Assembly (NCBI GenBank): GCA_036426205.1 | Contig: WSYH01000265.1 | Coordinates: 182,345 to 246,344, forward strand | Direction of reading: 5' to 3' | DNA: 64,000 nt | From: Ascaphus truei | Taxonomy: Eukaryota > Chordata > Amphibia > Anura > Ascaphidae | Notes under the pieces: generated by a model | Told to the model about the DNA's origin: nothing | Database searches by the model: none | The model's input: the letters and a program-made list of their open reading frames with translations, nothing else | Translations under genes and position numbers: made by a program | Shown: one piece after another, positions 9,920 to 21,429 of the stretch | Position numbering within the stretch: position 1 is the stretch's first letter | Layout: each line of letters begins with the position of its first letter

Positions 9920-10870
9920 TTGTGCACTTGTTTTGATGGACCTGCGTCTATGGATCTCCTACTATGTTTAGTGATTTGCTAATACATTATTGTTAGGAAT
10001 GTTCATTGCTATATGTGAGACTTATTGACTAAGCTTGTGATGTCTTTTCGTCCATGTATGTTTAATGTATTAGTCTTTGTTGTTTGTCTTTGTCTTATGA
10101 GTTCTTTATTATGTATCATGTTTATAGGTTGCACTGTACCACTTGTTTATACACTATTGGTTGTCATATGCTGTGTAGATTGTTTTTAAGATTATTTATG
10201 TTTTATGATTCTAGGGTATTGGGATTTGGTCCTTTATCAATTCTTTTTTTCATAGTGGGTGGTTTCTGCCTTTTCTTGGTCACTGACAGGTGCTGCTGCC
10301 ACAATTTTTAATTTTTTTCCCCATCTGATGTTTAGTTTGAGCTCTGGTTAGAACCATCTGTGCATGCGGAGGGTCCCGCACATGCGTGCGATTCTCCCGT
10401 GAATTGGGCCTGATCGGCGCATGCGCAGACCTTCGCTTGGGTATTGGCAATTTCTCCATAAGGGCTTCATTTGCCAGTAGTGTTACACTATCACAGAGGG
10501 TGGGAGTGGTGAGCCTGTGATCGCAGCATAAGGGGCATGGCTAGGGAGTTTGAGACAATGTGATGAGCAGCCCTTACTGAAGCTGCCCTTACATGCCGAT
10601 GGCGCCATATTATTTATGGTTCTTGCCGCGCATGCGCAGTACATTGTCGCGGACGTGACGTCACACTTGCCTCAGCTTTCGCGCCGTTCTCCACCTGTGG
10701 TGACTTAGAGAGGTAAGTGGGAGGATATTTAAGTGTTCTGTGGGGTTTATTGTATCAGCTCTCACCTTGACAAAGACTGCTTGCAGCAGTCGAAATGTTG
10801 ATCTTTTGCTGGATTAAATGTATCTTCTATTGGAAAGACCGAGTGCTTGGACTGTTTTTCTTACCTATGT
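9920..10870 (+). mobile_element. 3' untranslated region of the PLE
   Basis: This stretch follows the PLE stop without a break and contains no further coding frame. It carries GC-rich GCGCATGCGC motifs, a TGACGTCA site at 10656-10663, and the hammerhead-like fold at 10754-10814, followed by a GGATTAAATGTATCTTC block that resembles sequence after the same fold elsewhere. The exact 3' end is not clear. Confidence 0.6.
10754..10814 (+). ncRNA. Hammerhead-like fold in the PLE 3' region
   Basis: The outer helix is CAGC/GCTG with a large internal loop. The core is TTGACAA plus an extra A (10767-10774). A perfect 6-bp hairpin GACTGC/GCAGTC (75-80 with 86-91, loop TTGCA) comes next, then GAA at 10792-10794 and ATGTTGATC with AUC as the candidate cleavage triplet ending at 10803. 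PLEs are known to carry type I hammerhead ribozymes in this region. Here C3 and G8 are changed, so it is likely a decayed or divergent copy. Confidence 0.5.
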
Positions 10871-13396
10871 GACTCTTTAGGGACTTTACAGGACGATCCC
10901 CTCTGGTCTGTGGGCACCGGCAGGTGATATCAAGTATTGTACCATTGTGTGTGTGCCAGATCACGCTTTTTCAAGCAATTGTCGCCCCCTTATCTCAACA
11001 ACAAATGAATGCTAATGTAAAAAAGGATTCCACCTTCAGAATAGACTCAATACAAATTTCTGCAGTTCCATGTTTGTTATTTTATTTGTTTCATCCTCCA
11101 ACTCTATTGCACTGTGCTACGGAATATGTTGGCATGTTAAAAAAATAAGTGATAATATTAATAATATAGGAGCTAATTGTATGCTATTAAAAAGATGAAT
11201 GCATTAATTCACTCCAGGACCTCTTGAAAGGGAAATGTTCCCCACAAGTGCTGAGTAGTAAACCAAATCAAAGAGCTGAAAAACATTGCAAGACCACGGT
11301 AGACCATATTTTGTACTAAACTACAGATATAGCAACCCTTACTTTTCTTGTGGCTAGGAAAAGAACGTGGAAAACTGTGGCCCGATTGCAGCCACTCTGA
11401 GGCCCCAAGAAAAGCAGGTCTTGCAGCTTGAAAGCATTAACGCTGCTGGGGTCCTTGCTTTTGAATGGGACTACTGCACCATTTGAGCTATCTGCTAGTT
11501 GAGAATACCACTACTCACCTTTTTGATGAGCTGCTCAGCCGAATCTGTACCCATCTGCAGCTGTCTCCATCTCTCTGTCTACAGCTGTCTCCCTCTAGCG
11601 CTGAAGCTACGATGCAGGGCTTTATTTCCTTCCACTTAGATGATGTAGATTCCCTTATTTTTGGTCATCATGATGGGCAGGCTATATGGCCATATTTGGT
11701 CATCAACATCATCAAGGGGGCTGGACAGAACACGTAACTGTCCATCCCCTTGATATGTAAATTACCAAATATGGCCATATAGCCTCCCTCTCATAATGTA
11801 GAGACCTATATGAGGACATCTAAGTCAACCAAGAGAAAGGAAATACAGCCGGCCTCTTACCTTCACTGTAGTTCCCCTGTGGAACTTGTCCTAGCCCTAT
11901 AGGCTGTTAATCACATGGTGCCTCCCTAATGCTCATGGGACTTGTAGTCCCCGCTAAGAGCCTTCTCTGATTGACTGCCAATCGCACGCATACCATGCAC
12001 AAAGCTCTGTGTCATATCCGGAGCTCTGCTGCTGGTCCTGTGCATGCGCTACAGCACTGCGTATAGGCAGACCTACTCAAAATGTCGGCCCCAGCTAGTC
12101 GGATGTGCCGCGGAGCTTCCAGATCACCAGAGTGCTCCTGATAACTGACCCCACCTCTGTGGTTAGCCTCCGGATTTGCCGCTGACTTCGGCGGTACCCA
12201 TGACAACCACCACAGCGGAGGTAAGGAGGAGGACCCAGGGGGAACCCTTCTACATTTAGATTGAATATTCTTTAATTTTCTAAAGGTTTCAAAAGTTTCA
12301 GAGAACTGTAGGCAAAGCGAATTTTGGCAGTTTTGCATATCTCTAGTCTATTTTAACAATCCTGGTCTTGGTGATAATTTGCTTCCTCAACAGGTTTAGG
12401 TTTTGTATCAAAATGTCTGTTAAAAGTAAATTGCAAAAAAAAAAAAAATGTTCTACTACAGAATGCACCATTCATATTGAATTTGCAAGGGTTATTCAGT
12501 AGAATGGAGGTACGTAATATTTTTTTCATTGTTCTATTATGCTGTGCACAAGTGTAGTGGTAAACCAATCTTGGAATTTTTTTTACCGATATTATAAATG
12601 ACCTTCATTTTCAGCACTTTAATGCTCAAGTTTGAAATCCTTCCGGAAAATGTATTATAATATCCTGGCGACAGATAAGCAAACCTGTGCTGCTTCACTT
12701 TGCAGTTTAACTCACAAAGCGATTTACATTTGAATGAGTGAATCAACTGTCAGCTGCCCCTTGTTCAATTACTGATGTAATCATAAACACTTCATGTTAT
12801 ACTACATGTACAAACTGTTTTTTCTTTCATAAGCATCTTCTTTGATGACTCATCTCCCAAATATTTTTTTTACCCACTTATTAACCTTACTTGACCCTAC
12901 CTCTTGATGGTACTGAACAATATATGTAACTCACAATACTAACTTTACACAGCCTCGGTGCTTTATTTGTATGCAGGATTACATGATTGCTTTAAAATGT
13001 ACCTACAGTACACTCACTTTTTATAAGCACAGTGTGAACTACTCTATGCAAATAAGAGATTTTCCTTCTCACTCGCGTTCCCTTTTCACTTCTTTAATTC
13101 CTTTGGTTAAGCGGTGTCTTGTCCATTAGCATGATATAAATAAATTTTGGGGAGATTATAGATTTAATCACCGCACAACTCCCCATGAGGGAAATATTCA
13201 GGTTTGACTAGGAAAAATTAAATTAGAATTTTTGGTTTTATATTTTAAATTATAGTCTAGAAAAATCTACAGAGATGATAACACTAAATATGTTATAGAT
13301 TTCTGGGGTAATTTAATTGATTTTGCAATGTTAGAAACAGTTAATTTTCCATGAAAGGATGCAATATTGAATACTGTAGCTATTCTAAAAAACAGA
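10871..13396. other. AT-rich spacer, no gene seen
   Basis: No protein-like frame was found. Recognisable pieces are a CTACGGAATATGTTGGCATG tail near 11118 (typical of amphibian SINE/LINE tails), a small inverted repeat (next entry), a gene-poor segment with GTGCATGCGC near 12041, and a poly-A run at 12434-12448. Confidence 0.45.
11672..11797. repeat. Short palindromic MITE-like inverted repeat
   Basis: GGCTATATGGCCATATTTGG near 11681 is matched by CCAAATATGGCCATATAGCC near 11765. Inner sequence AAGGGG/CCCCTT also pairs, giving a hairpin of roughly 125 bp. Confidence 0.7.
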
Positions 13397-13800
13397 GGGG
13401 CCTATGCAGTAAGCGTTCATTAAAAAAAATCGCCGGCCATTTATATCTCTGTTTTTTGGAGCATTGCTATCACGGTATTCAGAAAGCCTCGATTAACTGT
13501 CCTAGCAAAATTCCCAAAACAGACGAGTTGCCACCAGCGATAGGATTGACCCTCTGAAAAGACTTAACCTTGCAATTCATTTCTGCTGCAGAGAGAGTTC
13601 CTCAGAGAGAGCCACCTCTCCCAGCGAAAATCTCGCCTGAAATTTATGTTTTTTAATATACATTAGTATAGATGAGCAGGGGGTCTCTGGGAGCAGAACT
13701 GCTTTGGTTTGAGGTCCGGGGACCACCTACTTCCCGAGATACAGGCCCCGTTAACCCCCCCCAACCACCAAACACATACAGTACAATAATGTAAATTTCC

Positions 13801-14007
13801 CTTTAACATGACGTCACTAAATCCAAGATGGCTGGCGTCATGTGGTATTTCAGCCATTCAGATCGTGGGTCAAGTATGTGACTTCATCCAAAAGGAGTCA
13901 CATGGTGCACAACAACCAATCAGATTTGGGAATTGGTTCCCACGATCTGATTGGCTGAAATACCACGTGATGGGCGCCATTTTGGATTTAGTGACGTCAT
14001 GTTAAAG
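13801..14007. mobile_element. Palindromic MITE with TGACGTCA in both arms
   Basis: CTTTAACATGACGTCACTAA (13801) is mirrored by TTAGTGACGTCATGTTAAAG ending at 14007. The arms run about 70 bp and also pair GTATTTCAGCCA/TGGCTGAAATAC and GATCGTGGG/CCCACGATC. The loop is about 65 bp. Confidence 0.8.
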
Positions 14008-14223
14008 AGAAATGAAGCATAGCCATTCTAATTGGCTGGCATCATTCTCTTTAAATGACGTCATTAAAAAAAAATGAAACTTGGCACATGGTTTTAACAG
14101 CCAATCAGATGGCTGTTGAACCAGTTCCCGCCCAAATGTGACATCACAAGCCATATTTAAGGCAGTGACGCCTCATTTGAGCCCAAGAAGACGACGGGAC
14201 AACATCCTTTGGGATCTACTATG

Positions 14224-14995
14224 TGTCACGGAATTATAGGAGTGCTCACCACAAACCGGAGTGGGCCGCGAGGCCGAGGTGGGGATACAGGTAAACCACC
14301 GCCCTACAACCGCGTGAGTGGGTCCTGTAAGCAGAGTAGTTATGGATAGCCTGGGTCGGGGTAGGAGAGTGTCGGATCGTAGAGGTACTTGCCGGGATCA
14401 GGGTTGGAGAGGTCAAGAGTAGTCGTAGTCCAATGCCAGAGGTCGAGGAGAGGAGAAGGTAGAAGTCAGATAAGTGAGCCAGGTTCTAGGGTGCCAGAAG
14501 TCAGGAATCCGGATACAGAGCAGGATCTATAAGAAGGAGACAGGAACAGACTGCGAAGTAGCTTGTAGCAAGCACAACCAAAGACTGACTATGCTGAGCA
14601 ATCAGCTCTGGGCTGGTAGCTCTATATACCTAGAGGGACCAATGGGAACTACCAGCAGTGAGGTCAGACGTAGGTAGAGCACTGATAGGTTGAGGCTGGA
14701 TGCAGGACAGGTGTGAGAGAAACAAGATCATTGGCGGCAGTGGAGGTGGCCATACTTGCGAGCGTGTGCACGCACGTGCGACATCCGTGGAGGCGGAGGA
14801 AGCAGAAGTACGCCAGGGAGGTAAGCCGCAGGCGTCGACGTGCACGGGGGTCTGCCCCAGCGGCGCGCACGTCCAAGAGGAGGGAGAGAGAAGGCGAAGC
14901 GAGGGTGGATGCTGAGCGCCCCGGCAGCAGGGGAGACAAGCGCCGGGACTGAGGAGCGGAACACCGCGGGAGGAAGGAGACGCGACGTTCTCACA
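14224..14995 (+). mobile_element. Solo LTR (772 bp) with 5-bp TSD
   Basis: The sequence starts TGTCACGG and ends GTTCTCACA (TG...CA), flanked by CTATG at 14219-14223 and again at 14996-15000, a perfect 5-bp duplication as left by LTR-retrotransposon integrase. There is no internal region, so this is a solo LTR formed by LTR-LTR recombination. The second half is GC-rich. Orientation cannot be told from the LTR alone. The second copy at 25612-26340 belongs to the duplicated block and lacks the 5' part. Confidence 0.85.
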
Positions 14996-15585
14996 CTATG
15001 GTTTTTTTTTCATTGACAGAGGAAGACAGAAGATTAAGAAGATAAAGAAATAATTACAGATGAAAAATGATGAAGCTGATTAAAGATAGAAGAAAGAAGA
15101 ATTGGGATCTTCATGGAGTATGGCATCGGCAATGAAGTGGGCTGTACATGCATTTTTCCTGCATCTGTTTCATGCCGGGGGTTTCCGGTGCTAATATTAA
15201 TGGGTGTCAGCTCCGGAGACCCCGGCATCAATCCGAGGCAGGAAAAAGGCCTAATTTTTTCTAAGTCCTGTCTCCCCGCTTTATCGACTCTTCTCCCCAC
15301 GCTCCCACAACCTTTTTCTGGCATTTGGATTTGGGGATAAAATCGCCATTCTAGAGCCACGATAGGCGTCGATAACTTACTCGTGGCTACTAGAATTGCA
15401 CGAGACATATGAACATTCAGAAAAGCGTTGATTAGTAGCTTATCGCAGCTCACTCAGCGATTTGGTTTTGAACAAGGCAATTCAGGCCTTTGTCGCCCAC
15501 TTATCGACGCTTACTGAATAGCAGTAGGCATTTTTGATGATAAATGCTTGATAAGTTGCTTATGAACGCTTACTGCATAGGCCCC

Positions 15586-16839
15586 AGAGATGCTTAGCCA
15601 CTGCATCTTTCCATTATGATTATAAACAGAGCTTACACATTTCTTCTTCATGGCTGAGATCTCTATATTTAACAGCTGATGATAGATACTGTTCAAAATG
15701 TATAGGGATGAAGACAAAATTCACTGTCTCTGGTCTTGGAAAAATAATTATATTTTAAAATAAAGTTGTTACATTTTTTAAGGCAAAATTAAATATTAGT
15801 GTCTCTAGAGACTACAAAACGTTCGAGTAACTTTGATGAATTGGAGAAACAAATGTCTCATAACATTCCCTGTGTCCTAGCAGTGAAATTTACCTTAGCA
15901 ATAATAAGACAGGTTTTAACTCTTGTCTGCCCTTTAATAAAGATTGAAATATAAAAATTATGGACATTATTTAATTTAACAGATAAAAAGAGATGTGCAA
16001 AATCCAAAAACACGTTAAAAGATTATTTACAGAAGAAAAAATAAAAGTTTTATTAAACAAAGAAATGAGGGCATAGAATGGATTCTGTAGATGAGGAACG
16101 TTTTTTTTCCACAGCACTTTTATTCCTACATTCCTCTTTCACAATTCACTAAGACCAACAATCTTACTTGTCTCTCGAGTGATCCATTTGGCTATATATT
16201 ATTCAGCACAACAATAACAAATGTTCTCATAAAGCAAAGCAACATGAAATCAAAATCTTAAAGTCCAAATAGACAACTTAGGAATCCCACTGATATCTAA
16301 AACCTTGACAATTTGTAGTTTTGTGGCTTGCACATCCATTCAACTTTGTTTCTTGCTGTTTGATTATGCCAAGTACAAGGTCTTGACAGAATGAAAGAAA
16401 ATCAAAAAATCTACACACAGCAGAAAGGGTATTAACTATTGTTAGATTTTGACAGATAGAAATACAGACAATGAAGAAAGTGCTGACAAAATATAAATAA
16501 TAACCTACAAGGATGAATCAAGTATGCCCAGGACATACTTGAAAACGAGAGGTAACTCTCAATGTATTAATTCCTGGTAAAATATTTTATAAATAAATAA
16601 TCTGTATTTGTATCTGATATGTACAGTACAAAACTAAAAAAACCATTGGGTAAAAACTGAGAAACATATTATGAAAACATAATGAAGGCTTTGAATATGA
16701 GGCCACCTCATCTATATTAATATATGAAAACTCCAAATTGTAATTACCTTTAAAGTATAGTTAACAAACACACTACAAATAACCATAATAAGCAAGTACC
16801 AGCTACATTTTTTTTTTGTCTTTTTACTGTTTAGGAATA
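15586..16839. other. AT-rich spacer up to the L1 target site, no gene
   Basis: This looks like ordinary non-coding sequence. A CTCAATGTATTAATTCCTGG segment near 16559 followed by TTATAAATAAATAA resembles a SINE/LINE 3' tail. The L1 target-site copy AAGTATTCTT is at 16840-16849. The second version lies at about 26925-28162. Confidence 0.5.
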
Positions 16840-17255
16840 AAGTATTCTTTTTTTTTTTTATAACTTAAATTTTTATTGAATATTTCCAACATGAGATACA
16901 ATACATACGACACATTACAGGCATTCTTGAAAGTATTCTCAGCTGTAAACAGTAATATAAATCATAAGGGAATTCCTGACCTTTCGGGCCCTACTTTGTC
17001 GGGTTATTCCAGATGGAATAGAACTAATAATAATTATAACAAGTAGAAAAGAAATAATAAAATAATAAAAAAAAGGGGGGGGCAGGGAGAGGTAGGAAGG
17101 GGAATGGATATGGAGAGGACATCAATCCGGGTAACCGATCGTCTATTGTCTAACATCTTCCTAGATAGAGCGCTTCTGTCGTATTCCTACCCGTGTACCT
17201 GTATACTCAGCCACCTTTGGGTTCCCGCTCCCAAAGGAGAACGCATCTAGATCTA

Positions 17256-17867
17256 TCATAGCCAGATTGTGTTACTCTCAACCCCGGGGATATCTGTCTG
17301 TGCCAGCCAAGGCGTCCAGACTTTTAGGAAATTAGTACCAGTGTCATTAACTAAACTCGTCAACTTTTCCATCTGGCAGATAAACCACATTCGATTCTGA
17401 ATCTCTGGGATGCTTGGAATATCAGGACGTTTCCATAATGCTGCGATCTCGCTCTGTGTTGCTATTGGAAAATGTGCTATTAATTTATTGTGTGCCTTGG
17501 ACAGACCCGTTAATGGTCTGTTCAAGAGGAACAGCCATGGGTCTGGGGGAATAGTGAGGTCGAATATCCTCTGTATCCAATTTCTAATTTCTTCCCACAC
17601 TGGGGAGATCCGCGGGCAGGACCATAGCATATGTAACAGGTCGGCTGATCCCCCACACTGCCTAGGGCACAGAGGGGAGGATCCTGGCATGAACTTGGCT
17701 AATTTCATTGGGGTGAGGTACCACCGCATTAAAACCTTATATGCGTTCTTCTTTAGTGTGGTGCAAATGGAGCTTTTTGCTGTAGCTAGGTATCTGGCAT
17801 TCCATTCATCTTCTAGGGTCTCTCCCAAATCCTTCTCCCATTGGGTTCTAAAAGATGGTGATTTCTG
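17256..17867 (-). pseudogene. L1 ORF2 C-terminal region, copy 1
   Basis: The frame 17927-17256 carries the L1-type post-RT region: WEKDLGETLEDEWNARYL, a helix-rich stretch, and a Cys-rich segment CPRQCGGSADLLHMLWSCPR that matches the C-terminal zinc-finger-like (CCHC) region of L1 ORF2 proteins. The first about 20 residues of the frame (upstream of 17870) come from the inserted foldback element, not from L1. It stops at 17256, some 400 bp before the poly-A end. Separated from the rest of ORF2 by the 1.6-kb insert, it cannot be expressed as one protein. Confidence 0.8.
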
Positions 17868-17869
17868 TC

Positions 17870-19446
17870 TAGAAAAGCAAGGGAAAAGGGGGAGCACAGG
17901 TTTGAGAGGTGATGGGAGGAAATGCATTCAATGTGATTAAGTCAAATATTCCTAAGCTGATAGGAGCGGGGATAGTGGTGTGTAAAATATTGTAAACACT
18001 TACACGGCCTTGTGTAAATGCTGTCACATCAAGGTCTCTTTTCTCTCCTACTTTTTCCTTCTTATTCTTTCTTCTTGTTTCTTCTTTCTCCCGTGTCTTT
18101 CTTTGGTGGGGGTTCTTCTTCTTTCGTCCAAATAGTCGCCTCTTCAGTCTCACAGCGAGTTTCAATTGTGGTGTCCCCCTCGGAGCAAATGGATAAAGAT
18201 AAAAAAGATTGAGGGACAAGTACTAGTAAAATATAACAAGACCTATTCAGATGATTATACGTAATAAATGCAGAAAATACTGCAAACACTCACACGGGCA
18301 AGTGTGAGTTTGTTCCTGGGGGGAGGTATCTTGTCCTCCTCACATGAGAAAGTTCATACATAGAACTTTGATAATCTTGATAGTGAAAACAATTTGTGGG
18401 GGAAAGGGGAGGGAATATAATAAAGATACTCACACGGCTATGTGTGAGCTCACACTGGAGTTTGGTATCTTTGAACTCCTCTTTGAGAGTCCAACACTGC
18501 TCAGCTCAAGACCCTATAGCATTTTGAATGTGTTCGGCCACCGTCGGGAGCAGGAAGTAGGAGCTCAGCACAATGCCCGGACGCGGGCGGAGTTAGCTGC
18601 GCGCCTGACGCCCTGCGTGAATTCCCTAAAGACTGGCCTTTTTTTTTTTTACTTTCGGCACTCATGTCGTCTAGACTGAGTGCTTTTTAGACTATATTTT
18701 GTATTGTTTTATTTTTATTAAAGATTCAGTTGGCTTACGCTATTTTAGAGTTATTTTTAGCCGCAACAGCACGCAGAGCAATTCTACTTGGAAGCAGTGT
18801 TGGACTCTCAAGGAGGACTTCAAAGATACCAAACTCCAGTGTGAACTCACACATGGCCGTGTTAGTATGTTTGTTAGTATATTTGTCTTATCTTTATTAT
18901 ATTCCCTCCCCTTTCCTCCACATATGATTTTCACTATCAAGATTATCAAAGTTCTATGTATGAACTTTCTCATGTGAGGAGGACAAAGATACCTCCCCCA
19001 GGAACAAACTCACACTTGCCCATGTGAGTGTTTGCAGTATTTTCTGCATTTATTACGTATAATCATCTGAATAGGTCTTGTTATATTTTACTAGTACTTG
19101 TCCCTCAATCTTTTTTATCTTTATCCATTTGCTCCGCGGGGGACACCACAATTGAAACTCGCTGTGAGACTGAAGAGGCGACTATTTGGATGAAAGAAGA
19201 AGAACCCCCACCAAAGAAAGACACGGGAGAAAGAAGAAACAAGAAGAAAGAAAAAGAAGGAAAAAGTAGGAGAGAAAAGAGACCTTGATGTGACAGCATT
19301 TACACAAGGCTGTGTAAGTGTTTACAATATTTTACACACCACTATCCCCGCTCCTATCAGCTTAGGAATATTTGACTTAATCACATTGAATTCATTTCCT
19401 CCCATCACCTCTCAAACCTGTGCTCCCCCTTTTCCCTTGCTTTTCT
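17870..19446. mobile_element. Foldback element inserted in L1 ORF2 (copy 1)
   Basis: Two arms of about 640 bp (17870-18507 and 18793-19446) are inverted copies around a unique 280-bp centre. The outer ends are AGAAAAGCAAGGG and CCCTTGCTTTTCT. Each arm carries three small hairpins: CTTACACGG...TTGTGTAA near 18000, CTCACACGGGCAAGTGTGAG near 18287, CTCACACGGCTATGTGTGAG near 18429, and the inverses on the right. The centre includes a run of T at 18639-18651. There is no ORF of note. Insertion splits ORF2 between its RT-proximal and C-terminal parts. Confidence 0.8.
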
Positions 19447-19566
19447 GTATCACAGGAAGAGACTTTGAAGCAGATGGGAACCTTATATACCACATAAGGT
19501 TGTTACGTTCTGGAAAACATTCCATCATCATTTATTTTTTATACATTTCGCCTAGAGGGTACTCTT

Positions 19567-20181
19567 TCATTGCTGTCTAGAGCCTGCACAATCGATCACC
19601 TCTCCATACAGCTGTGATGTGAGTCCCCTAGTGTCGGTCTCTGCAAGACAGAGTTTTTTAAAAGTCGTCAAGGGGGGATAAGGGGCAAATTTATTGTAGA
19701 TAGCTCGGAGCTGGAGGTATCTAAAAAATTCCGAATGGGATATATCTTTTTCTAACCTGACGTGGTCAAATGTTTTAATTTTTCTGTTGTAACCCTCCAG
19801 GTCTATGATCCGTATAAATCCTTTTTGTTTCCAAATTGATGTATCTTCCCCTTGCAGGCCCGGAGTGAATTTGGGATTGAACCAAATTGGGGACATTGAG
19901 GAATTACATGTTGTGAGGGAGTATTTAATCTTAGCAGCCTCCCAGACAGATAATGAGTTGGTCATCGAGGAGAGCGGAGTGCCCGTGAATTGTCGCGCTG
20001 TTTTAGGTAGCCAAATCAAGCTACTGAGTTTTAATGGAGCACAGGAAGAACTCTCTAGCTCCACCGATCTTTTCAGTTGCGGGTTGGATTGCCATTGTAC
20101 AATTTGACTTAATTGAGCCGATTTGTAGTATGAAAGCAGGCAGGGTACTGCTAGGCCACCCGCTAGGACAGGTCTTTTCAT
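19567..20181 (-). pseudogene. L1 ORF2 region downstream of RT (thumb/linker), copy 1
   Basis: An open frame of 204 codons lies downstream of the RT domain on the minus strand, with LINE-typical text such as GGLAVPCLLSYYKSAQLSQI, followed by WFNPKFTPG and a helix-rich stretch. Position and wording match the linker between RT and the Cys-rich end of L1 ORF2. It is interrupted at the 3' side by the foldback insert and joined to the RT frame only through frameshifts. Confidence 0.75.
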
Positions 20182-20275
20182 ATTTAATTTGTTGACTCGT
20201 TTTTTTCCCTCCCTAGATAAACTTAGAGATTTCAGACTGAAGTGAGAGCAGAGCCTTCAGTCTAAGTGGCACTGG

Positions 20276-21335
20276 TTACGTCTGGAAAAGGTATAGGATA
20301 CGGGGGAGTAAATTCATTTTGACACTATGTATCCTACCTATCCAGGATATCTGTATTGAAGACCACTTATGTAGGTCAGATATCAATGTCCGAATTAGGT
20401 TGGGATAATTTGCATTATAGATGTCTCTGGAGTCTTTGGTTATGTAGACTCCTAGATATTTTATGTATTTCTGTTGCCAATTGATTTTAAAGTTTAGTTG
20501 TATCAGCTTCTCTACATGTCTAGTGAGATTGATGTTGAGGGCTTCAGATTTAGATTGATTTATTTTGAATCCCGAAATGTCCGGGAATCTGTTTAATAAG
20601 TCTAAGAGGTTTGGAAGGGATGTGAGGGGTTTTGAAATAATTAAGAGGATATCATCTGCATACAGGGCCGCTTTATGTGATTGAGAATATGCGTTTAACC
20701 CCGAGATGTCCGGATTTCCTCTAATTTGCGCCGCTAGTGGTTTAATACATAGGGCGAACAGAAGAGGGGATAACGGGCATCCCTGTCTCGTGCCGCTTTT
20801 AATTTGAAAGGGAAGTGATGGAAAGCCCTGCTGTGTCACCCTGGCGGTAGGTCCTGAGTATAGCGAGAGAATCGCCCCACTCACCCGATCCCAAAGCCAA
20901 ATGCCGCAAGCGTCTCTCTCAGGTGCGGCCAGTCTATCCTATCAAAAGCCTTTTCGGCATCCAGACTTAACAGCATACTTTGTGTGTTATTTGTATTGGC
21001 TAATTCTACCAGATCAATAAATCGCCGGGTATTGTCCGCTGCTTGTCTTCCCTTAATGAATCCGACCTGATCTGGCTGTATAAGTCTGGGTAGGATTAGA
21101 CATAATCTATTGGCCAATAATTTAGCATATATTTTAATATCGGTATTAATTAGGGATATGGGCCTATAACTTTGCAATCCAGCGGATCCTTACCAGGTTT
21201 ATGAATTAATGATATAGACGCCTGTAACATCTCCCTGGGGATGGGGGCTCCTGCTAATATCGCATTAAACACGTGGAGTAACCTAGGGGCTAGCAATTTT
21301 GCAAATTTCTTATAATATAACCCCCGAGAAGCCAT
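20276..21335 (-). pseudogene. L1 reverse transcriptase domain, copy 1
   Basis: Three overlapping minus frames (21335-21150, 21177-20881, 20884-20276) carry the RT blocks in order. ASISLIHKPGKDP comes first, then SYRPISLINTDIKIYAKLLA, then DQVGFIKGRQ, SLDAEKAFDRIDW, GTRQGCPLSPLLFAL, and the catalytic AALYADDILL. The aspartates of block A (LDAEKAFD) and the YADD box are intact, but at least two one-base frameshifts break the domain. The RT catalyses target-primed reverse transcription in L1 elements. This copy cannot make an intact enzyme as sequenced. Confidence 0.92.
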
Positions 21336-21429
21336 CCGGCCCCGGGGCCTTTAAGGGCTTGAGTTCCTTGATGGCCTGAGACACCTCCTCAATAGAGAAA
21401 TCAGCGCCCATAGCCTCCTCTCTACTTCT

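Larger units (their letters stand above)
13397..15585 (+). mobile_element. TIR DNA transposon with nested insertions
   Basis: The element begins GGGGCCTATGCAGTAAGCG (13397) and ends with the inverse, CGCTTACTGCATAGGCCCC (to 15585). The match is perfect for at least 24 bp. A 3-bp AGA flanks both sides (13394-13396, 15586-15588), a possible TSD. A palindromic MITE (13801-14007) and a solo LTR (14224-14995) lie inside, and no transposase ORF remains. A related left end is seen near 61686. The 3-bp duplication fits PIF/Harbinger-like or some other superfamilies; I cannot decide. Confidence 0.8.

Noticed and set aside
17410..17940. 176-codon plus-strand ORF
   Set aside because: It is antisense to the L1 ORF2 C-terminus, which shows the real motifs on the minus strand.
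17980..18450. Spaced CACACGG hairpins as a CRISPR-like array
   Set aside because: Only three per arm, unequal spacing (about 290 and 140 bp), mirrored in the other arm, and in a vertebrate transposon context.
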